From the NCBI GenBank assembly GCA_910576545.1, contig CAJTKM010000001.1, forward strand, positions 1 through 64,000: 64,000 nucleotides of DNA, written 5' to 3'. The position numbers were made by a program, and so were the translations under genes. This DNA comes from Lachnospiraceae bacterium (GTDB taxonomy: Bacteria > Bacillota > Clostridia > Lachnospirales > Anaerotignaceae). The notes under the pieces are model-generated. The model searched no databases and was not told where the DNA came from. It was given only the letters and a program-made list of their open reading frames with translations. Shown here in pieces: positions 7,407-16,849 of this stretch (within the stretch, counting starts at the first letter, position 1; every line of letters starts with the position of its first letter).

Positions 7407-9635
7407 ATGGGAGTTGAAGAACAGCTTTATCAGGAATTGATTGAAAAAATGAAAACCTACCATCCAACGAAGGACTTCGACATGGTGGAAAAAGCCTATC
7501 GCCTTGCGGTCGATGCGCACAAGGACCAAAAGCGGAAATCAGGGGAGCCATATATCATCCATCCATTGAAGGTAGCCTATATTCTGGCGGAACTGGAACT
7601 GGACAGAGAAACCATCATTGCGGGCATACTGCACGACGTTATCGAGGACACCGTGTACAGCTATGAGGATATTTCCCGCCTGTTCAGCGAGGAAATTGCC
7701 ATACTGGTGGATGGCGTAACAAAGCTGGGCAAACTTTCCTATTCTACAAAAGAGGAAATACAGGCGGAGAATTACCGGAAAATGTTCCTTGCGATGGCAA
7801 AGGATATCCGCGTTATACTGATCAAGCTGGCTGACCGCCTGCATAACATGCGGACGCTGGACTTTATGACGCCGGCGAAGCAGAAGGAAAAAGCGCAGGA
7901 AACGCTGGATATCTATGCGCCGCTGGCACACAGGCTCGGTATATCCAAAATACGGACGGAGATGGAGGACCTCTGCTTTAAGTACCTCAATCCCGATGCG
8001 TATTTTGATCTGGAAACGAAAATTGAAAAAAAGAGGATTGAACGGGAGTCTTTCGTCAACAACATTGTGCAGGACGTTCAGGCGAAAATGGACGAGGCCG
8101 GAATCAAGGGCAAAATCGAGGGGCGGAGCAAGCATTTTTTCAGTATTTACAAGAAAATGGTCAACCAGAACAAAACGCTTGACCAGATTTACGATCTGTT
8201 TGCGGTGCGCGCAATTGTGGATTCCGTCAGGGACTGCTACGGCGTGCTGGGTATTGTTCATACGATGTATAAGCCCATGCCGGGGCGGTTCAAGGATTAT
8301 ATTGCAATGCCGAAATCGAATATGTACCAGTCCCTGCATAATACGCTGATTGGGCCTTCCGGCGAACCGTTCGAAATACAGATCCGGACATGGGAAATGC
8401 ACCGGACAAGCGAATATGGTATTGCGGCGCACTGGAAGTATAAGGAAGGCAAAACGGGCGATAAATCCATGAAAAAGGAAGAAGCCAAGCTGGCATGGCT
8501 CAGGCAGATTCTGGAATGGCAGAAAGACATGTCCGATAACAAGGAATATCTGGATACCATTAAACTGGATTTGAACATTTTTACCGACCAGGTATATGCG
8601 TTTACGCCGCAGGGCGATGTTATACAGCTTGCGAAGGGCTCTACGCCAATAGATTTTGCGTATATGATACATTCTGCTGTCGGCAATAAAATGGTAGGCG
8701 CGCGGGTCAATAACAAGATGGTGCCGATTTACTGGACGATACAGAACGGCGATATCGTGGAAATCATGACATCGCAGAACAGCAAGGGTCCCAGCCGCGA
8801 CTGGCTGGGGATTGTCCGCACATCTCAGGCGCGTACAAAAATCAAGCAGTGGTTCAAGGCGGAGGAAAAGGAAGAAAATATTGTTCGCGGGAAAGAAATT
8901 CTTGCGGCGGATATGCGCAAGAAGGGTTTCCAGCCGCAGGAGCTTCTGCGCCCGGAATGGGTGGAAATCGTACTGAACAAATACGATTTCAAAAACTGGG
9001 ACGCACTGACCGCCGCTGTGGGCTATGGCGGGCTGAAAGAGGGTCAGGTCGTCAACAGGCTCAGAGATGAATACCTGAAGGAAAAACGCAAACAGCAGAC
9101 TGCGGAAGAACTTTTGCAGGATATTGAAAAAACAGTTGATTCCAAACCCGTTAAGCGGCATAAGAGCCGGAGCGGCATTATTGTGGAGGGCGTGGGCGAT
9201 GTGGCAGTGCGCTTTTCGAAATGCTGCAGCCCTGTGCCGGGAGATGATATTGTTGGTTTCGTAACGCGCGGGCGCGGTGTTACCATACACCGGACGGACT
9301 GCATTAACGTCATGAACCTCAGCAATGAGGAACGCCACAGGCTGATTAACGCCGAATGGGACGCGCAGTTTACGAAGGGCGAAACGGCTGCCTCCTTCCT
9401 TGCGGAAATACGGGTTACAGCGAGCGACCGGGTTGGACTTATATTTGAAATCAGCCAGATACTGGCGGATAATGACATTTCCGTAAAAAATCTGAATGTA
9501 CGCACAACAAAGGAAACGCTTGCCATTATCAATGTGATGATGGAGATTCGGACGAAAGACCAGCTGGAGAGGATTGTGAACCGGCTGAAAGCGTTGAAGG
9601 ATGTGCAGGAAATTGAACGTGTGACAGGAATATAA
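7407..9635 (+). CDS. rel: Bifunctional (p)ppGpp synthetase/hydrolase Rel
   Basis: Makes and degrades the stringent-response alarmone on ribosomes. Domains in order: HD hydrolase (about 30-190, with HDVIEDT), synthetase (about 240-380), TGS (about 395-460) and C-terminal ACT (about 670-742). The synthetase loop reads GRFKDYIAMPK; the RFKD form is typical of bifunctional Rel/SpoT rather than monofunctional RelA, so both activities are expected. Start: AGGGGGG at 7392-7398 favours ATG 7407 (8-base spacing), with ATG 7401 as the alternative. The order rel-dtd-hemZ-hisS is common in Clostridia. A terminator and a separate promoter divide it from dtd. Confidence 0.95.
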   Translation: MGVEEQLYQELIEKMKTYHPTKDFDMVEKAYRLAVDAHKDQKRKSGEPYIIHPLKVAYILAELELDRETIIAGILHDVIEDTVYSYEDISRLFSEEIAILVDGVTKLGKLSYSTKEEIQAENYRKMFLAMAKDIRVILIKLADRLHNMRTLDFMTPAKQKEKAQETLDIYAPLAHRLGISKIRTEMEDLCFKYLNPDAYFDLETKIEKKRIERESFVNNIVQDVQAKMDEAGIKGKIEGRSKHFFSIYKKMVNQNKTLDQIYDLFAVRAIVDSVRDCYGVLGIVHTMYKPMPGRFKDYIAMPKSNMYQSLHNTLIGPSGEPFEIQIRTWEMHRTSEYGIAAHWKYKEGKTGDKSMKKEEAKLAWLRQILEWQKDMSDNKEYLDTIKLDLNIFTDQVYAFTPQGDVIQLAKGSTPIDFAYMIHSAVGNKMVGARVNNKMVPIYWTIQNGDIVEIMTSQNSKGPSRDWLGIVRTSQARTKIKQWFKAEEKEENIVRGKEILAADMRKKGFQPQELLRPEWVEIVLNKYDFKNWDALTAAVGYGGLKEGQVVNRLRDEYLKEKRKQQTAEELLQDIEKTVDSKPVKRHKSRSGIIVEGVGDVAVRFSKCCSPVPGDDIVGFVTRGRGVTIHRTDCINVMNLSNEERHRLINAEWDAQFTKGETAASFLAEIRVTASDRVGLIFEISQILADNDISVKNLNVRTTKETLAIINVMMEIRTKDQLERIVNRLKALKDVQEIERVTGI

Positions 9636-9641
9636 TGAGAG

Positions 9642-9678
9642 AAAAGGTGCAAAGACGGAATGTTTTTGCGCCTTTTTT
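9642..9678 (+). terminator. Intrinsic terminator after rel
   Basis: AAAAGGTGCAAA pairs with TTTGCGCCTTTT (one G-U pair) and is followed by T's. It stops rel transcription before the dtd promoter. Confidence 0.8.
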
Positions 9679-9706
9679 GGTACTGTAAGCAAATCTCCCA
9701 TTCCCG

Positions 9707-9735
9707 TTTACTTTTGCACGGCATTATGATATACT
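9707..9735 (+). promoter_or_regulatory. Promoter of dtd-hemZ-hisS
   Basis: TTTACT (9707-9712), 17-bp spacer, TATACT (9730-9735), with an extended -10 TG at 9727-9728. It lies 36 bases before the dtd start. Confidence 0.7.
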
Positions 9736-9771
9736 CTATTCAATTATTCGCGGTGGGCAAGGAGGAAAATT

Positions 9772-10224
9772 ATGAGAGCGGTACTGCAAAGAGTTTCGGA
9801 GGCAAGCGTAACGGTGGACGGTCAGGTCATCGGCGAAATCGGGAAAGGCGTTATGGTGCTTTTCGGTATGCTGGGGACGGACGATGACAAAACCATTGAT
9901 TATATGCTGGATAAAATCATTAACCTCCGTATTTTTGAGGACGAAAACGGGAAAATGAACCTTTCTCTTCTGGATATTGGCGGGGAATTGCTGATCGTGC
10001 CGAATTTCACGCTTTACGGCGATGCGCGGAAGGGACGCCGTCCCGGGTATTCCGGCGGAGCTGCGCCCGATGTTGCAAGGGATTTATTTGAGCGGCTCTG
10101 CGCAAAGGCGAAGGAAACGCCAGTAAAAAAGGTTGCGGCGGGGCAGTTTCAGGCATATATGGAAGTTGCCCTTGTCAATGATGGCCCGATTACACTGCTT
10201 TTGGACAGCGAAAAGGTGTTTTGA
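9772..10224 (+). CDS. dtd: D-aminoacyl-tRNA deacylase
   Basis: Hydrolyses D-amino acids (and Gly from tRNA-Ala) off mischarged tRNA. The 150-residue length is standard. The family opening MRAVLQRVSEASVTVDG is present, as is the C-terminal proofreading motif in its Gly-cisPro context (VNDGPITLLLDS). VPNFTLYGDARKGRRP is the conserved central block; the SQFTL-type position reads NFTL here. AGGAGG precedes the ATG. The stop overlaps the hemZ start by one base, so translation is likely coupled. Confidence 0.95.
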   Translation: MRAVLQRVSEASVTVDGQVIGEIGKGVMVLFGMLGTDDDKTIDYMLDKIINLRIFEDENGKMNLSLLDIGGELLIVPNFTLYGDARKGRRPGYSGGAAPDVARDLFERLCAKAKETPVKKVAAGQFQAYMEVALVNDGPITLLLDSEKVF

Positions 10225-11717
10225 TGGGAACGGGAAAAATGGTCGTCTATGTCCTTCAGGGGCATGAACTGCAAAACGACGTGCAGACGATGATACAGGT
10301 CTTTCTGCCAAACAGCCGCTATTCCCGCCGGGAGGAACCGGCGGCAGAGGGCCTGAGTGTTGTCAGCCGCATGGAAAAAGGCATTGCTTCGGCAATGCTT
10401 TATCGCAATGGGGAAAAAACATTGGATTGGTCAATGGAATATACGGCGGACGGTCTGGACGAAAAGGAGCAGAAGCGCATTGTAAAACGGACGCTTTACG
10501 AGCTGTTGCGGCGGGAAACCGGCATTGAACCGCGCTGGGGGCTGCTGACGGGCGTGCGCCCTGCGAAGCTCATCAGCGGTATGCTGGCGGAGGGCAGAAG
10601 CGACGCGGAATGTATGGCATTTCTGACGGAACAGTACCTTGTGGCGGAAAGCAAGGCGCGGCTTGCTCTGCGGGTGGCTAAGGCGGAGCGGGAAATTTTG
10701 GAAAAGAGCCGGCCGGAGGAAATCAGCCTTTATATTGGTATTCCGTTTTGCCCGACGCGCTGTTTATACTGCTCGTTTACGGCGTATCCGCTGGCACAGT
10801 ATAAAAACCGCGTGGACGAATATCTGGACGCGCTGTTTCAGGAATTGGAATTTTTGGCGGGATACAGCCGGAATTTTGTGCTGAAAAACATATACATCGG
10901 CGGCGGTACGCCAACCTCGTTAGATGAAAGACAGTTTGCGCGGCTTTTGGGCAGAGTGGGGGAGTTGTTCCATCCTTCCGGAAACATGGAGTATACTGTG
11001 GAGGCGGGACGGCCGGATACTATCACGCGGGAAAAGCTGCGGCTGATGAAGCAGTACGGCGTAAACCGTATTTCTATCAACCCGCAGACCATGAATGAGG
11101 AAACGCTCCGGCGTGTCGGCAGGAAACACAGCGTGGAGGATATCCGGCGTGTGTTCCGCGAAGCGCGGGAGGAAGGGCATGGAAATATCAATATGGACCT
11201 GATTCTCGGCCTGCCGGGGGAAACGCCCGCCGATGTGGCGCATACCCTGCGGGAGATGGAAGCGCTTGCGCCGGATAACCTGACGGTGCATACGCTTGCG
11301 GTCAAGCGGGCGTCCCGTCTGCGGGAGGAATTGGAGCAGTACGATATGACGGCGGCAGAGGAGCTGGAGGAGATGCTCGCGCTGGCGGCGGAATCCGCTG
11401 AAAGAATGGGCATGGAGCCGTATTATATGTACCGGCAGAAAAATATGGTCGGCAATTTTGAAAATGTGGGCTACTGCCGCCCCGGCATGGAAGGCGTTTA
11501 CAATGTGCAGATTATGGAGGAAAAGCAGACCATACTGGCGGCGGGCGCGGGCGCAAGCACAAAAACCGTAGACCCGTCAACGGACAGGATTGAACGCGTA
11601 TTCAATGTGAAAAGCGTGGACGATTATATTGGCAGAATAGACGAAATGATAGAACGGAAACGGGCAGGCTTGCCCCAGGGAGGGAAAACATATGATACAG
11701 CTTGTGAAAGGTACTAA
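10224..11717 (+). CDS. hemZ: Radical SAM coproporphyrinogen dehydrogenase-like HemZ
   Basis: HemN/HemZ-family radical SAM enzyme, by family linked to oxygen-independent coproporphyrinogen III oxidation, though HemZ activity is less well established. The cluster motif is CPTRCLYC near residue 175 and the SAM-binding glycine motif GGGTPTSL follows at about 230. The N-terminal 160 residues are the extra region that distinguishes HemZ from HemN/HemW. ATG 10224 overlaps the dtd stop. The 3' end overlaps hisS by 26 bases. No other haem genes are near, so its placement reflects the conserved rel-hisS neighbourhood rather than a haem operon. Confidence 0.88.
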   Translation: MGTGKMVVYVLQGHELQNDVQTMIQVFLPNSRYSRREEPAAEGLSVVSRMEKGIASAMLYRNGEKTLDWSMEYTADGLDEKEQKRIVKRTLYELLRRETGIEPRWGLLTGVRPAKLISGMLAEGRSDAECMAFLTEQYLVAESKARLALRVAKAEREILEKSRPEEISLYIGIPFCPTRCLYCSFTAYPLAQYKNRVDEYLDALFQELEFLAGYSRNFVLKNIYIGGGTPTSLDERQFARLLGRVGELFHPSGNMEYTVEAGRPDTITREKLRLMKQYGVNRISINPQTMNEETLRRVGRKHSVEDIRRVFREAREEGHGNINMDLILGLPGETPADVAHTLREMEALAPDNLTVHTLAVKRASRLREELEQYDMTAAEELEEMLALAAESAERMGMEPYYMYRQKNMVGNFENVGYCRPGMEGVYNVQIMEEKQTILAAGAGASTKTVDPSTDRIERVFNVKSVDDYIGRIDEMIERKRAGLPQGGKTYDTACERY

Positions 11718-12942
11718 GGATATTTACGGCGCGGAGGTAAAAGCGTGGCAGGAAATTGAGGGAAAGATGCGGAGGCTTTGCGAAACCTTCGGCATCGGGG
11801 AAATCCGTACGCCTGCGTTTGAGTTTACGGAGCTGTTTGTCCGCGGTGTGGGCGAAACGACGGATATCGTGCAGAAAGAAATGTATACATTTACGGATGA
11901 TGGTGACAGGAGCCTGACACTGCGGCCGGAGGGCACAGCGGGTGCGGTGCGCGCGTATATTGAGCACGGTATGCACAATCAGGCACAGCCGACAAAGCTT
12001 TACTATATTTCCCCGACGTTCCGCTGTGAAAATACACAGGCGGGCAGACAGCGGCAGTTCCACCAGTTCGGCATTGAAATACTCGGCTCTTACAGCGCGG
12101 CGCAGGATGCGGAGGTTATTTCTGTTGCAACGGCACTGCTGGAAGAAATGGGCATCAAGGGCGTGGAACTGCGCATCAACAGCCTTGGCTGTCCGGAATG
12201 CCGCGCGCGGTACAACAGGACGCTGAAGGAGTTCATTGGGAAAAATCTGGATAAACTCTGCGATACCTGCAAGGAGCGTTTTGAGAAAAACCCCCTGCGC
12301 GTGCTGGACTGCAAGGAGGAAGGGTGTCAGGCGATCATCGCAGATGCGCCTTCTGTGCTGGATTGTCTGGATGAGGAATGTACGGCGCACTTTGAGAAGG
12401 TGCAGGCGATATTAAAGGAAAACGGGATTCCGTTTACGGTTGACCCGAAAATTGTGCGCGGGCTGGATTATTACACGCGGACAGTGTTCGAGTTCGTATT
12501 CGACGGGCTGACAGTCTGCGGCGGCGGGCGGTACGATATGCTTGTGGAGGAATGCGGCGGCAAACCGACAGGCGCGGTCGGCTTCGGCCTGGGTATCGAG
12601 CGTCTGATGATGATACTGGAAAAGCTGAACGGCTCTCTCGCGGATATGCCGGAGCGGGACGTTTACATTGGCTCCATGGGCGAAGCGGGACTGATGCGCG
12701 CACAGGCGCTGACGTTTGCACTGCGTAAAAGCGGCGTAAAGGCAGACTGCGATACCGTAGAGCGCAGTGTCAAGGCGCAGATGAAATACGCCAATAAGAT
12801 TGGCGCAAAATATTCGGTGATACTTGGCGATTCCGAGCTGGAAAGCGGCAAGGTACAGCTGAAGGAGATGGAAACCGGAGAGGCTGAGGAAGTTTCCGTA
12901 GCGGATTTGGTGGAAATTCTCAAAGAAAAATGCGGGAAATAA
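11692..12942 (+). CDS. hisS: Histidyl-tRNA synthetase
   Basis: Class II synthetase charging tRNA-His. Motif 1 region follows KGTKDIYG; motif 2 gives SPTFRCENTQAGRQRQFHQFG; the histidine-specific block is VRGLDYYTRTVFEF and motif 3 is GFGLGIERLMM. The anticodon-binding domain occupies the last 90 residues. 416 residues is the bacterial length. It starts inside the end of hemZ with its own AGGGAGG site 6 bases upstream. No T-box leader precedes it, consistent with expression from the dtd promoter. Confidence 0.96.
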   Translation: MIQLVKGTKDIYGAEVKAWQEIEGKMRRLCETFGIGEIRTPAFEFTELFVRGVGETTDIVQKEMYTFTDDGDRSLTLRPEGTAGAVRAYIEHGMHNQAQPTKLYYISPTFRCENTQAGRQRQFHQFGIEILGSYSAAQDAEVISVATALLEEMGIKGVELRINSLGCPECRARYNRTLKEFIGKNLDKLCDTCKERFEKNPLRVLDCKEEGCQAIIADAPSVLDCLDEECTAHFEKVQAILKENGIPFTVDPKIVRGLDYYTRTVFEFVFDGLTVCGGGRYDMLVEECGGKPTGAVGFGLGIERLMMILEKLNGSLADMPERDVYIGSMGEAGLMRAQALTFALRKSGVKADCDTVERSVKAQMKYANKIGAKYSVILGDSELESGKVQLKEMETGEAEEVSVADLVEILKEKCGK

Positions 12943-12968
12943 AAGGGAAAAAGGAAGGAGAATGGACA

Positions 12969-13538
12969 ATGAATACAGGTTTTGTTAAAACAGCGGGGAA
13001 AGCGCACCTTTCCCTGAAAGCACAGACATTGGCAGCGGCGGCGGCAGTGGCGGGCGCGGTAGTTCTGCCGCAGTTTTTCCATGCAGCCGGCGCGGCGGTT
13101 GGCGCGGGCACTGCGCTGGGTGAGGTCTTCCTGCCGATGCACCTGCCGATTATACTGGTTGGGCTACTGGCAGGGCCTTTTGCGGGGGCGGTTTCCGGCC
13201 TGCTGGGACCTCTTGCCAGCTTTGCGCTTTCCGGTATGCCCGGGGCGGCGATGCTGCCGTTTATGATGATTGAGCTTTGCGCGTATGGGCTTTTTGCGGG
13301 CCTGCTCCACAATGGTAAGATGCCGACGCTGGCAAAGGTCGCGCTGACGCAGATTGCGGGCAGGGCTGTCCGCGCGGCGGTAATCCTGATTGCAGTTTAC
13401 GCGCTGGGGAATGAGGCTGTTCGCGTTTCCGCAATCTGGCTGAGCATCCGCGCGGGGATGTATGGGCTTGCGCTTCAGTGGATACTGCTCCCGCTGATTG
13501 TTTCCGGCGTGGAACGGCTGAAAAGGAACGAGGGCTGA
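12969..13538 (+). CDS. ECF-type transporter substrate-binding (S) component, substrate unknown
   Basis: Small integral membrane protein (189 residues) with about five or six hydrophobic helices. The pattern LPIILVGLLAGPFAGAVSGLLGP, here split as LPIILVGLLAG and PFAGAVSGLLGP, is typical of S components of energy-coupling-factor vitamin transporters. The substrate (folate, riboflavin, thiamine or another vitamin) cannot be told, because no riboswitch or biosynthesis gene accompanies it; the EcfAA'T module must be elsewhere. The start 12969 has GGAAGGAG 8 bases upstream and follows hisS by 26 bases, so it is probably the last gene of that operon. Confidence 0.7.
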   Translation: MNTGFVKTAGKAHLSLKAQTLAAAAAVAGAVVLPQFFHAAGAAVGAGTALGEVFLPMHLPIILVGLLAGPFAGAVSGLLGPLASFALSGMPGAAMLPFMMIELCAYGLFAGLLHNGKMPTLAKVALTQIAGRAVRAAVILIAVYALGNEAVRVSAIWLSIRAGMYGLALQWILLPLIVSGVERLKRNEG

Positions 13539-13559
13539 AAAAAGTAAAATATATTTGTT

Positions 13560-13797
13560 TTTCCGGACGTGCCTGCGCGTCCGGAAATAGAATTTAGGTC
13601 AAAGCATTTCGCTTCGCGAAACGGGCGTTCCGCCCGCCGCCTTCTCTTGGCGGTGCACTGGGTCAAGCCCTTTTCATAAAGTACCGGAAAGAAATCCGGA
13701 CACGCAGCGCGTGGCTTTGCGAAGCAAAGTACTGGCCAGGGCTTGTGGGAGTCTGGGGGCAAAGCCCTCAGGAATCCTTTAAGGTCTTTTAGGAGGA
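13560..13797. repeat. Family A dispersed hairpin repeat, copy A4
   Basis: Long copy filling the gap before trkA. It includes GGACGTGCCTGCGCGTCC, TTTCGCTTCGCGAAA, GGGCGTTCCGCCC and GGGCTTGTGGGAGTC. Parts are shared, inverted, with copy A6. The trkA ribosome site AGGAGG directly follows its last motif GGTCTTTT. Confidence 0.7.
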
Positions 13798-13804
13798 AAA
13801 ACCC

Positions 13805-15163
13805 ATGAAAGTCGTAATCGTTGGGGATGGCAAGGTCGGCGGCACGATAGCCAGCCAGCTTGCCACAGAAGGCCACGATATTATCGTAATTGACAATAAC
13901 ACAACTGTGCTGACGAATGCCGTGAATACCATGGATATTATCAGCGTGGAGGGCAATGGCGCAAGTTTGGAAGTACAGCGGCGCGCAGGCGTGGAATCGG
14001 CAGATATTCTGATTGCCGCGACTTCTGCCGACGAGGTCAATATGCTTGCCTGTCTGCTCGGAAAAAAACTCGGCGCAAGGCATACCATCGCCCGCGTCCG
14101 CAGCCCGGAATATATCAGCCAGATTGCCTTTTTGAAAGATGAGCTGGGCCTGAGTATGTCTGTTAATCCGGAGCTGGCGGCGGCAGGGGAAATCTCCCGC
14201 CTGCTGCGGTTCCCTTCCGCGCTGAAAATAGAGCCGTTTGCCCGCGGGCGCGTGGAGCTTGTGGAGGTGCGGATTCCGGAGCACAGTGTGCTGGATGGTA
14301 TGCCACTTTGGGCGATCTATAAAGAATTCCAGGTGAAGATCCTGATTTGTGCCGTACAGCGGGAGGGGAAGGTCTTTATCCCCAGCGGCGCGTTCGTTTT
14401 GCAGGCGGGGGATAAAATCAACGTGACCGCTCCCCATCTGGAAATTGCAAAATTTTTCCGTATCATCGGTATTTTCCGCAGCAGCGTGAAATCCGTTATG
14501 ATTATCGGCGGCGGCAGAATGGCGTATTATCTGGCTAAGGAGATGCTGATGCTGCGCGTGCGGGTGAAGATCATTGAGCTGGATATGAAACGCTGTGAAT
14601 ATCTCTGCGAAATGCTGCCCGAAGCCGTTATTATACACGGTGATGGTACGGATAAGGAACTTTTGCAGGAAGAAGGGCTGGAAAAAACAGACGCAGTCGT
14701 TACACTGACAAGCATGGACGAGGAAAACATTGTTGTTTCGCTTTATGCAAAGGTGAAAAAGGTTTCCAAGGTTATTGCGAAAATCAATCGGATTTCATTC
14801 GATGAAATTCTGGACAAGCTGGATATTGACGGGTTTATCTCCCCGAAAACCATTGCCGCGAATAACATCGTGCGCTATGTGCGCGCAATGCAGAATTCTG
14901 TGGGGAGCAGCAACGTGGAAACGCTCCACAGGCTCATCAATGACCAGGTGGAGGCGCTGGAGTTCAGGGTAAACGAAAATTCGCCCGTAGTGGGGATCCC
15001 CCTGAAAGACCTGCGGACAAAGGACGAGCTGCTTGTAGCGACGATTATCCGCGGGACACAGGTCATTATTCCTGCCGGCAACGATACCATAGAAATCGGG
15101 GATAACGTCATTATCGTAACGGCGAAAAAGCACCTGATGGATTTGAAGGATATTTTGAAATAG
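13805..15163 (+). CDS. trkA: Trk potassium uptake regulatory protein TrkA
   Basis: Cytosolic gating subunit of a Trk/Ktr-type K+ channel. Two RCK units are visible: NAD-binding Rossmann motifs VGDGKVGG (residues about 6-13) and IGGGRMAYYLA (about 232-242), each followed by a TrkA-C domain (for example KINVTAPHLEIAKFF and GDNVIIVTAKKHL at the ends of the halves). 452 residues is standard for the duplicated form. AGGAGG lies 7 bases upstream of the ATG. The gap to trkH is 24 bases, so the pair is an operon. TrkA-C domains can bind c-di-AMP in Bacillota, which is a possible control but is not visible here. Confidence 0.93.
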   Translation: MKVVIVGDGKVGGTIASQLATEGHDIIVIDNNTTVLTNAVNTMDIISVEGNGASLEVQRRAGVESADILIAATSADEVNMLACLLGKKLGARHTIARVRSPEYISQIAFLKDELGLSMSVNPELAAAGEISRLLRFPSALKIEPFARGRVELVEVRIPEHSVLDGMPLWAIYKEFQVKILICAVQREGKVFIPSGAFVLQAGDKINVTAPHLEIAKFFRIIGIFRSSVKSVMIIGGGRMAYYLAKEMLMLRVRVKIIELDMKRCEYLCEMLPEAVIIHGDGTDKELLQEEGLEKTDAVVTLTSMDEENIVVSLYAKVKKVSKVIAKINRISFDEILDKLDIDGFISPKTIAANNIVRYVRAMQNSVGSSNVETLHRLINDQVEALEFRVNENSPVVGIPLKDLRTKDELLVATIIRGTQVIIPAGNDTIEIGDNVIIVTAKKHLMDLKDILK

Positions 15164-15187
15164 CGGCTAGAGGTTGGATGTGGGCTT

Positions 15188-16639
15188 ATGAATTATAGGA
15201 TGATTGTCTATATACTGGGCAATATGCTGCGGCTGGAAGGGCTGCTGATGGCAGTACCGGCGGCACTGGCGTTTTATTACGGGGAAAGCCCTTCGATGCG
15301 GGCATTCCTGATTACTGCCGCTGTCTGCATCATTACAGGAATGGTAATGAACCGGTGCGAGCCGGAAAACAAGCGGATTTACGGCAGGGAGGGCTTTGTC
15401 GTTGTCGCGCTTTCGTGGATTATGATGTCTGTATTCGGCGCGCTGCCGTTTTACCTGAGCGGCGCGATAGAAGGCGCGATGAACTGCTTTTTTGAAACGG
15501 TTTCCGGCTTTACCACGACAGGCGCAACGATACTTTCGGATATTGAGGCCCTGCCGATGAGCGTGCTGTTCTGGCGCAGCTTTACGCACTGGGTCGGCGG
15601 CATGGGGATACTTGTTTTCATGCTGGCAGTTCTGCCGATGGGCGATGACCGTTCCATGTACCTGATGCGGGCGGAGGCCCCCGGGCCTGTGGTTTCCAAG
15701 CTTGTGCCGAAAGTGAAATCAACGGCGAAACTGCTGTATACCATTTATATTGTGTTGACGCTGCTTGAAATGACGCTGCTGTTTTTCGGCGGCATGCCGC
15801 TGTTCGACAGTGTGGTGAATGCGTTTTCCACGGCAGGAACGGGTGGCTTTGCCATTAAAAACGCCAGCATTGCGGCATATGACAGCGTGTATTTTGAATA
15901 CGTGATAACGGTGTTTATGCTTTTATTTGGCGTAAACTTCAACCTTTACTACCTGCTGCTGATACGCGATTTCAAAAATGCCCTGCGCAACGAGGAACTG
16001 CGGTATTATGCGGCGATTGTAGCTGGCTCCATACTGCTGATTACGGCGAACATTTACCGGCTATATCCGACGCTGGAAAGCGCGTTCCGTCATGCGGCGT
16101 TTCAGGTGGCGGCAATCACGTCGACGACCGGCTTTGCCACAGCGAACTTTGAACTCTGGCCGGAGTTTTCACGGACGCTGATATTCTGCCTGACGATACT
16201 GGGGGCGTGCGGCGGTTCAACGGCGGGCGGGCTGAAGGTTTCCCGGTTTATCATACTGCTGAAAATGGCGGCGCGGGAGGTACGCCATATCATACACCCG
16301 CGTTCTGTGAACCTGATCAAGCTGGACGGGTATAAAGTGGAGGAGGACGTAACGCATGGCGTAACGGGGTATATCATTGTGTATATCCTGCTTCTGCTGG
16401 GTTCTTTTATATTGGTTTCGCTGGATAATTTTGACTTTACGACTTCGCTTACCTCTGTTGTGACCTGCCTGAGCAATGTGGGGCCGGGGCTCGGCATGGT
16501 TGGGCCGGAGGATAACTTTGGATTCTTTTCCGGCTTCTCCAAATTCGTGCTCTGTATGGATATGCTGCTGGGCAGGCTGGAGATTTTCCCGATTATACTG
16601 CTGTTTGCGCCTCCGGTCTGGAGGAAGAGCTATATGTAA
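15188..16639 (+). CDS. trkH: Trk potassium transporter membrane subunit TrkH
   Basis: Polytopic K+ translocating subunit, 483 residues, with the four pore-loop repeats expected of the TrkH/KtrB superfamily: SGFTTTGATI, STAGTGGFA, ITSTTGFATANF and LSNVGPGLGM, each carrying the selectivity Gly region. It works with the TrkA encoded just upstream. The next gene downstream but one is the K+-stimulated pyrophosphatase hppA, giving a local ion-homeostasis theme. GAGGTTGG precedes the ATG. Confidence 0.94.
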   Translation: MNYRMIVYILGNMLRLEGLLMAVPAALAFYYGESPSMRAFLITAAVCIITGMVMNRCEPENKRIYGREGFVVVALSWIMMSVFGALPFYLSGAIEGAMNCFFETVSGFTTTGATILSDIEALPMSVLFWRSFTHWVGGMGILVFMLAVLPMGDDRSMYLMRAEAPGPVVSKLVPKVKSTAKLLYTIYIVLTLLEMTLLFFGGMPLFDSVVNAFSTAGTGGFAIKNASIAAYDSVYFEYVITVFMLLFGVNFNLYYLLLIRDFKNALRNEELRYYAAIVAGSILLITANIYRLYPTLESAFRHAAFQVAAITSTTGFATANFELWPEFSRTLIFCLTILGACGGSTAGGLKVSRFIILLKMAAREVRHIIHPRSVNLIKLDGYKVEEDVTHGVTGYIIVYILLLLGSFILVSLDNFDFTTSLTSVVTCLSNVGPGLGMVGPEDNFGFFSGFSKFVLCMDMLLGRLEIFPIILLFAPPVWRKSYM

Positions 16640-16675
16640 TATGAAAACAGCCCGCTGCATGAAATCTGGCAGGTA

Positions 16676-16745
16676 AATTGAGGTCAGGGGGACTGCTTCC
16701 CCTGCGGGGGATTGGCGCAGAGCCACAGCGTCTTTCATCAGGAAG
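16676..16745. repeat. Family A repeat, partial copy A5
   Basis: GGTCAGGGGGACTGCTTCCCCTGCGGGG followed by CAGAGCC and GTCTTTC keeps the order of the right half of family A. (Motif given in two overlapping parts of the same stretch, 16683-16710.). Confidence 0.5.
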
Positions 16746-16811
16746 GGAAACATTGTAAAAAAATAACAAAAAAAACCGCCAAATTTCGTGGCTGTGCGGC
16801 GGGGATAGGGC

Positions 16812-16841
16812 TTGATTTTTATGCATGGTATCGTTTATACT
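16812..16841 (+). promoter_or_regulatory. Promoter of hppA
   Basis: TTGATT (16812-16817), 18-bp spacer, TATACT (16836-16841). The predicted transcript begins about 235 bases before the hppA start, leaving a long leader. Confidence 0.6.
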
Positions 16842-16849
16842 ATTTGAAT

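Noticed and set aside
7539-9701. 720-codon minus-strand frame opposite rel
   Set aside because: Antisense shadow of rel, lacking a ribosome site and any recognisable domain.
13475-14638. Long minus-strand open frame (387 codons) opposite trkA
   Set aside because: It is antisense to a clear trkA gene and ends in repeat A4; the residues are the shadow pattern of GC-rich coding DNA.
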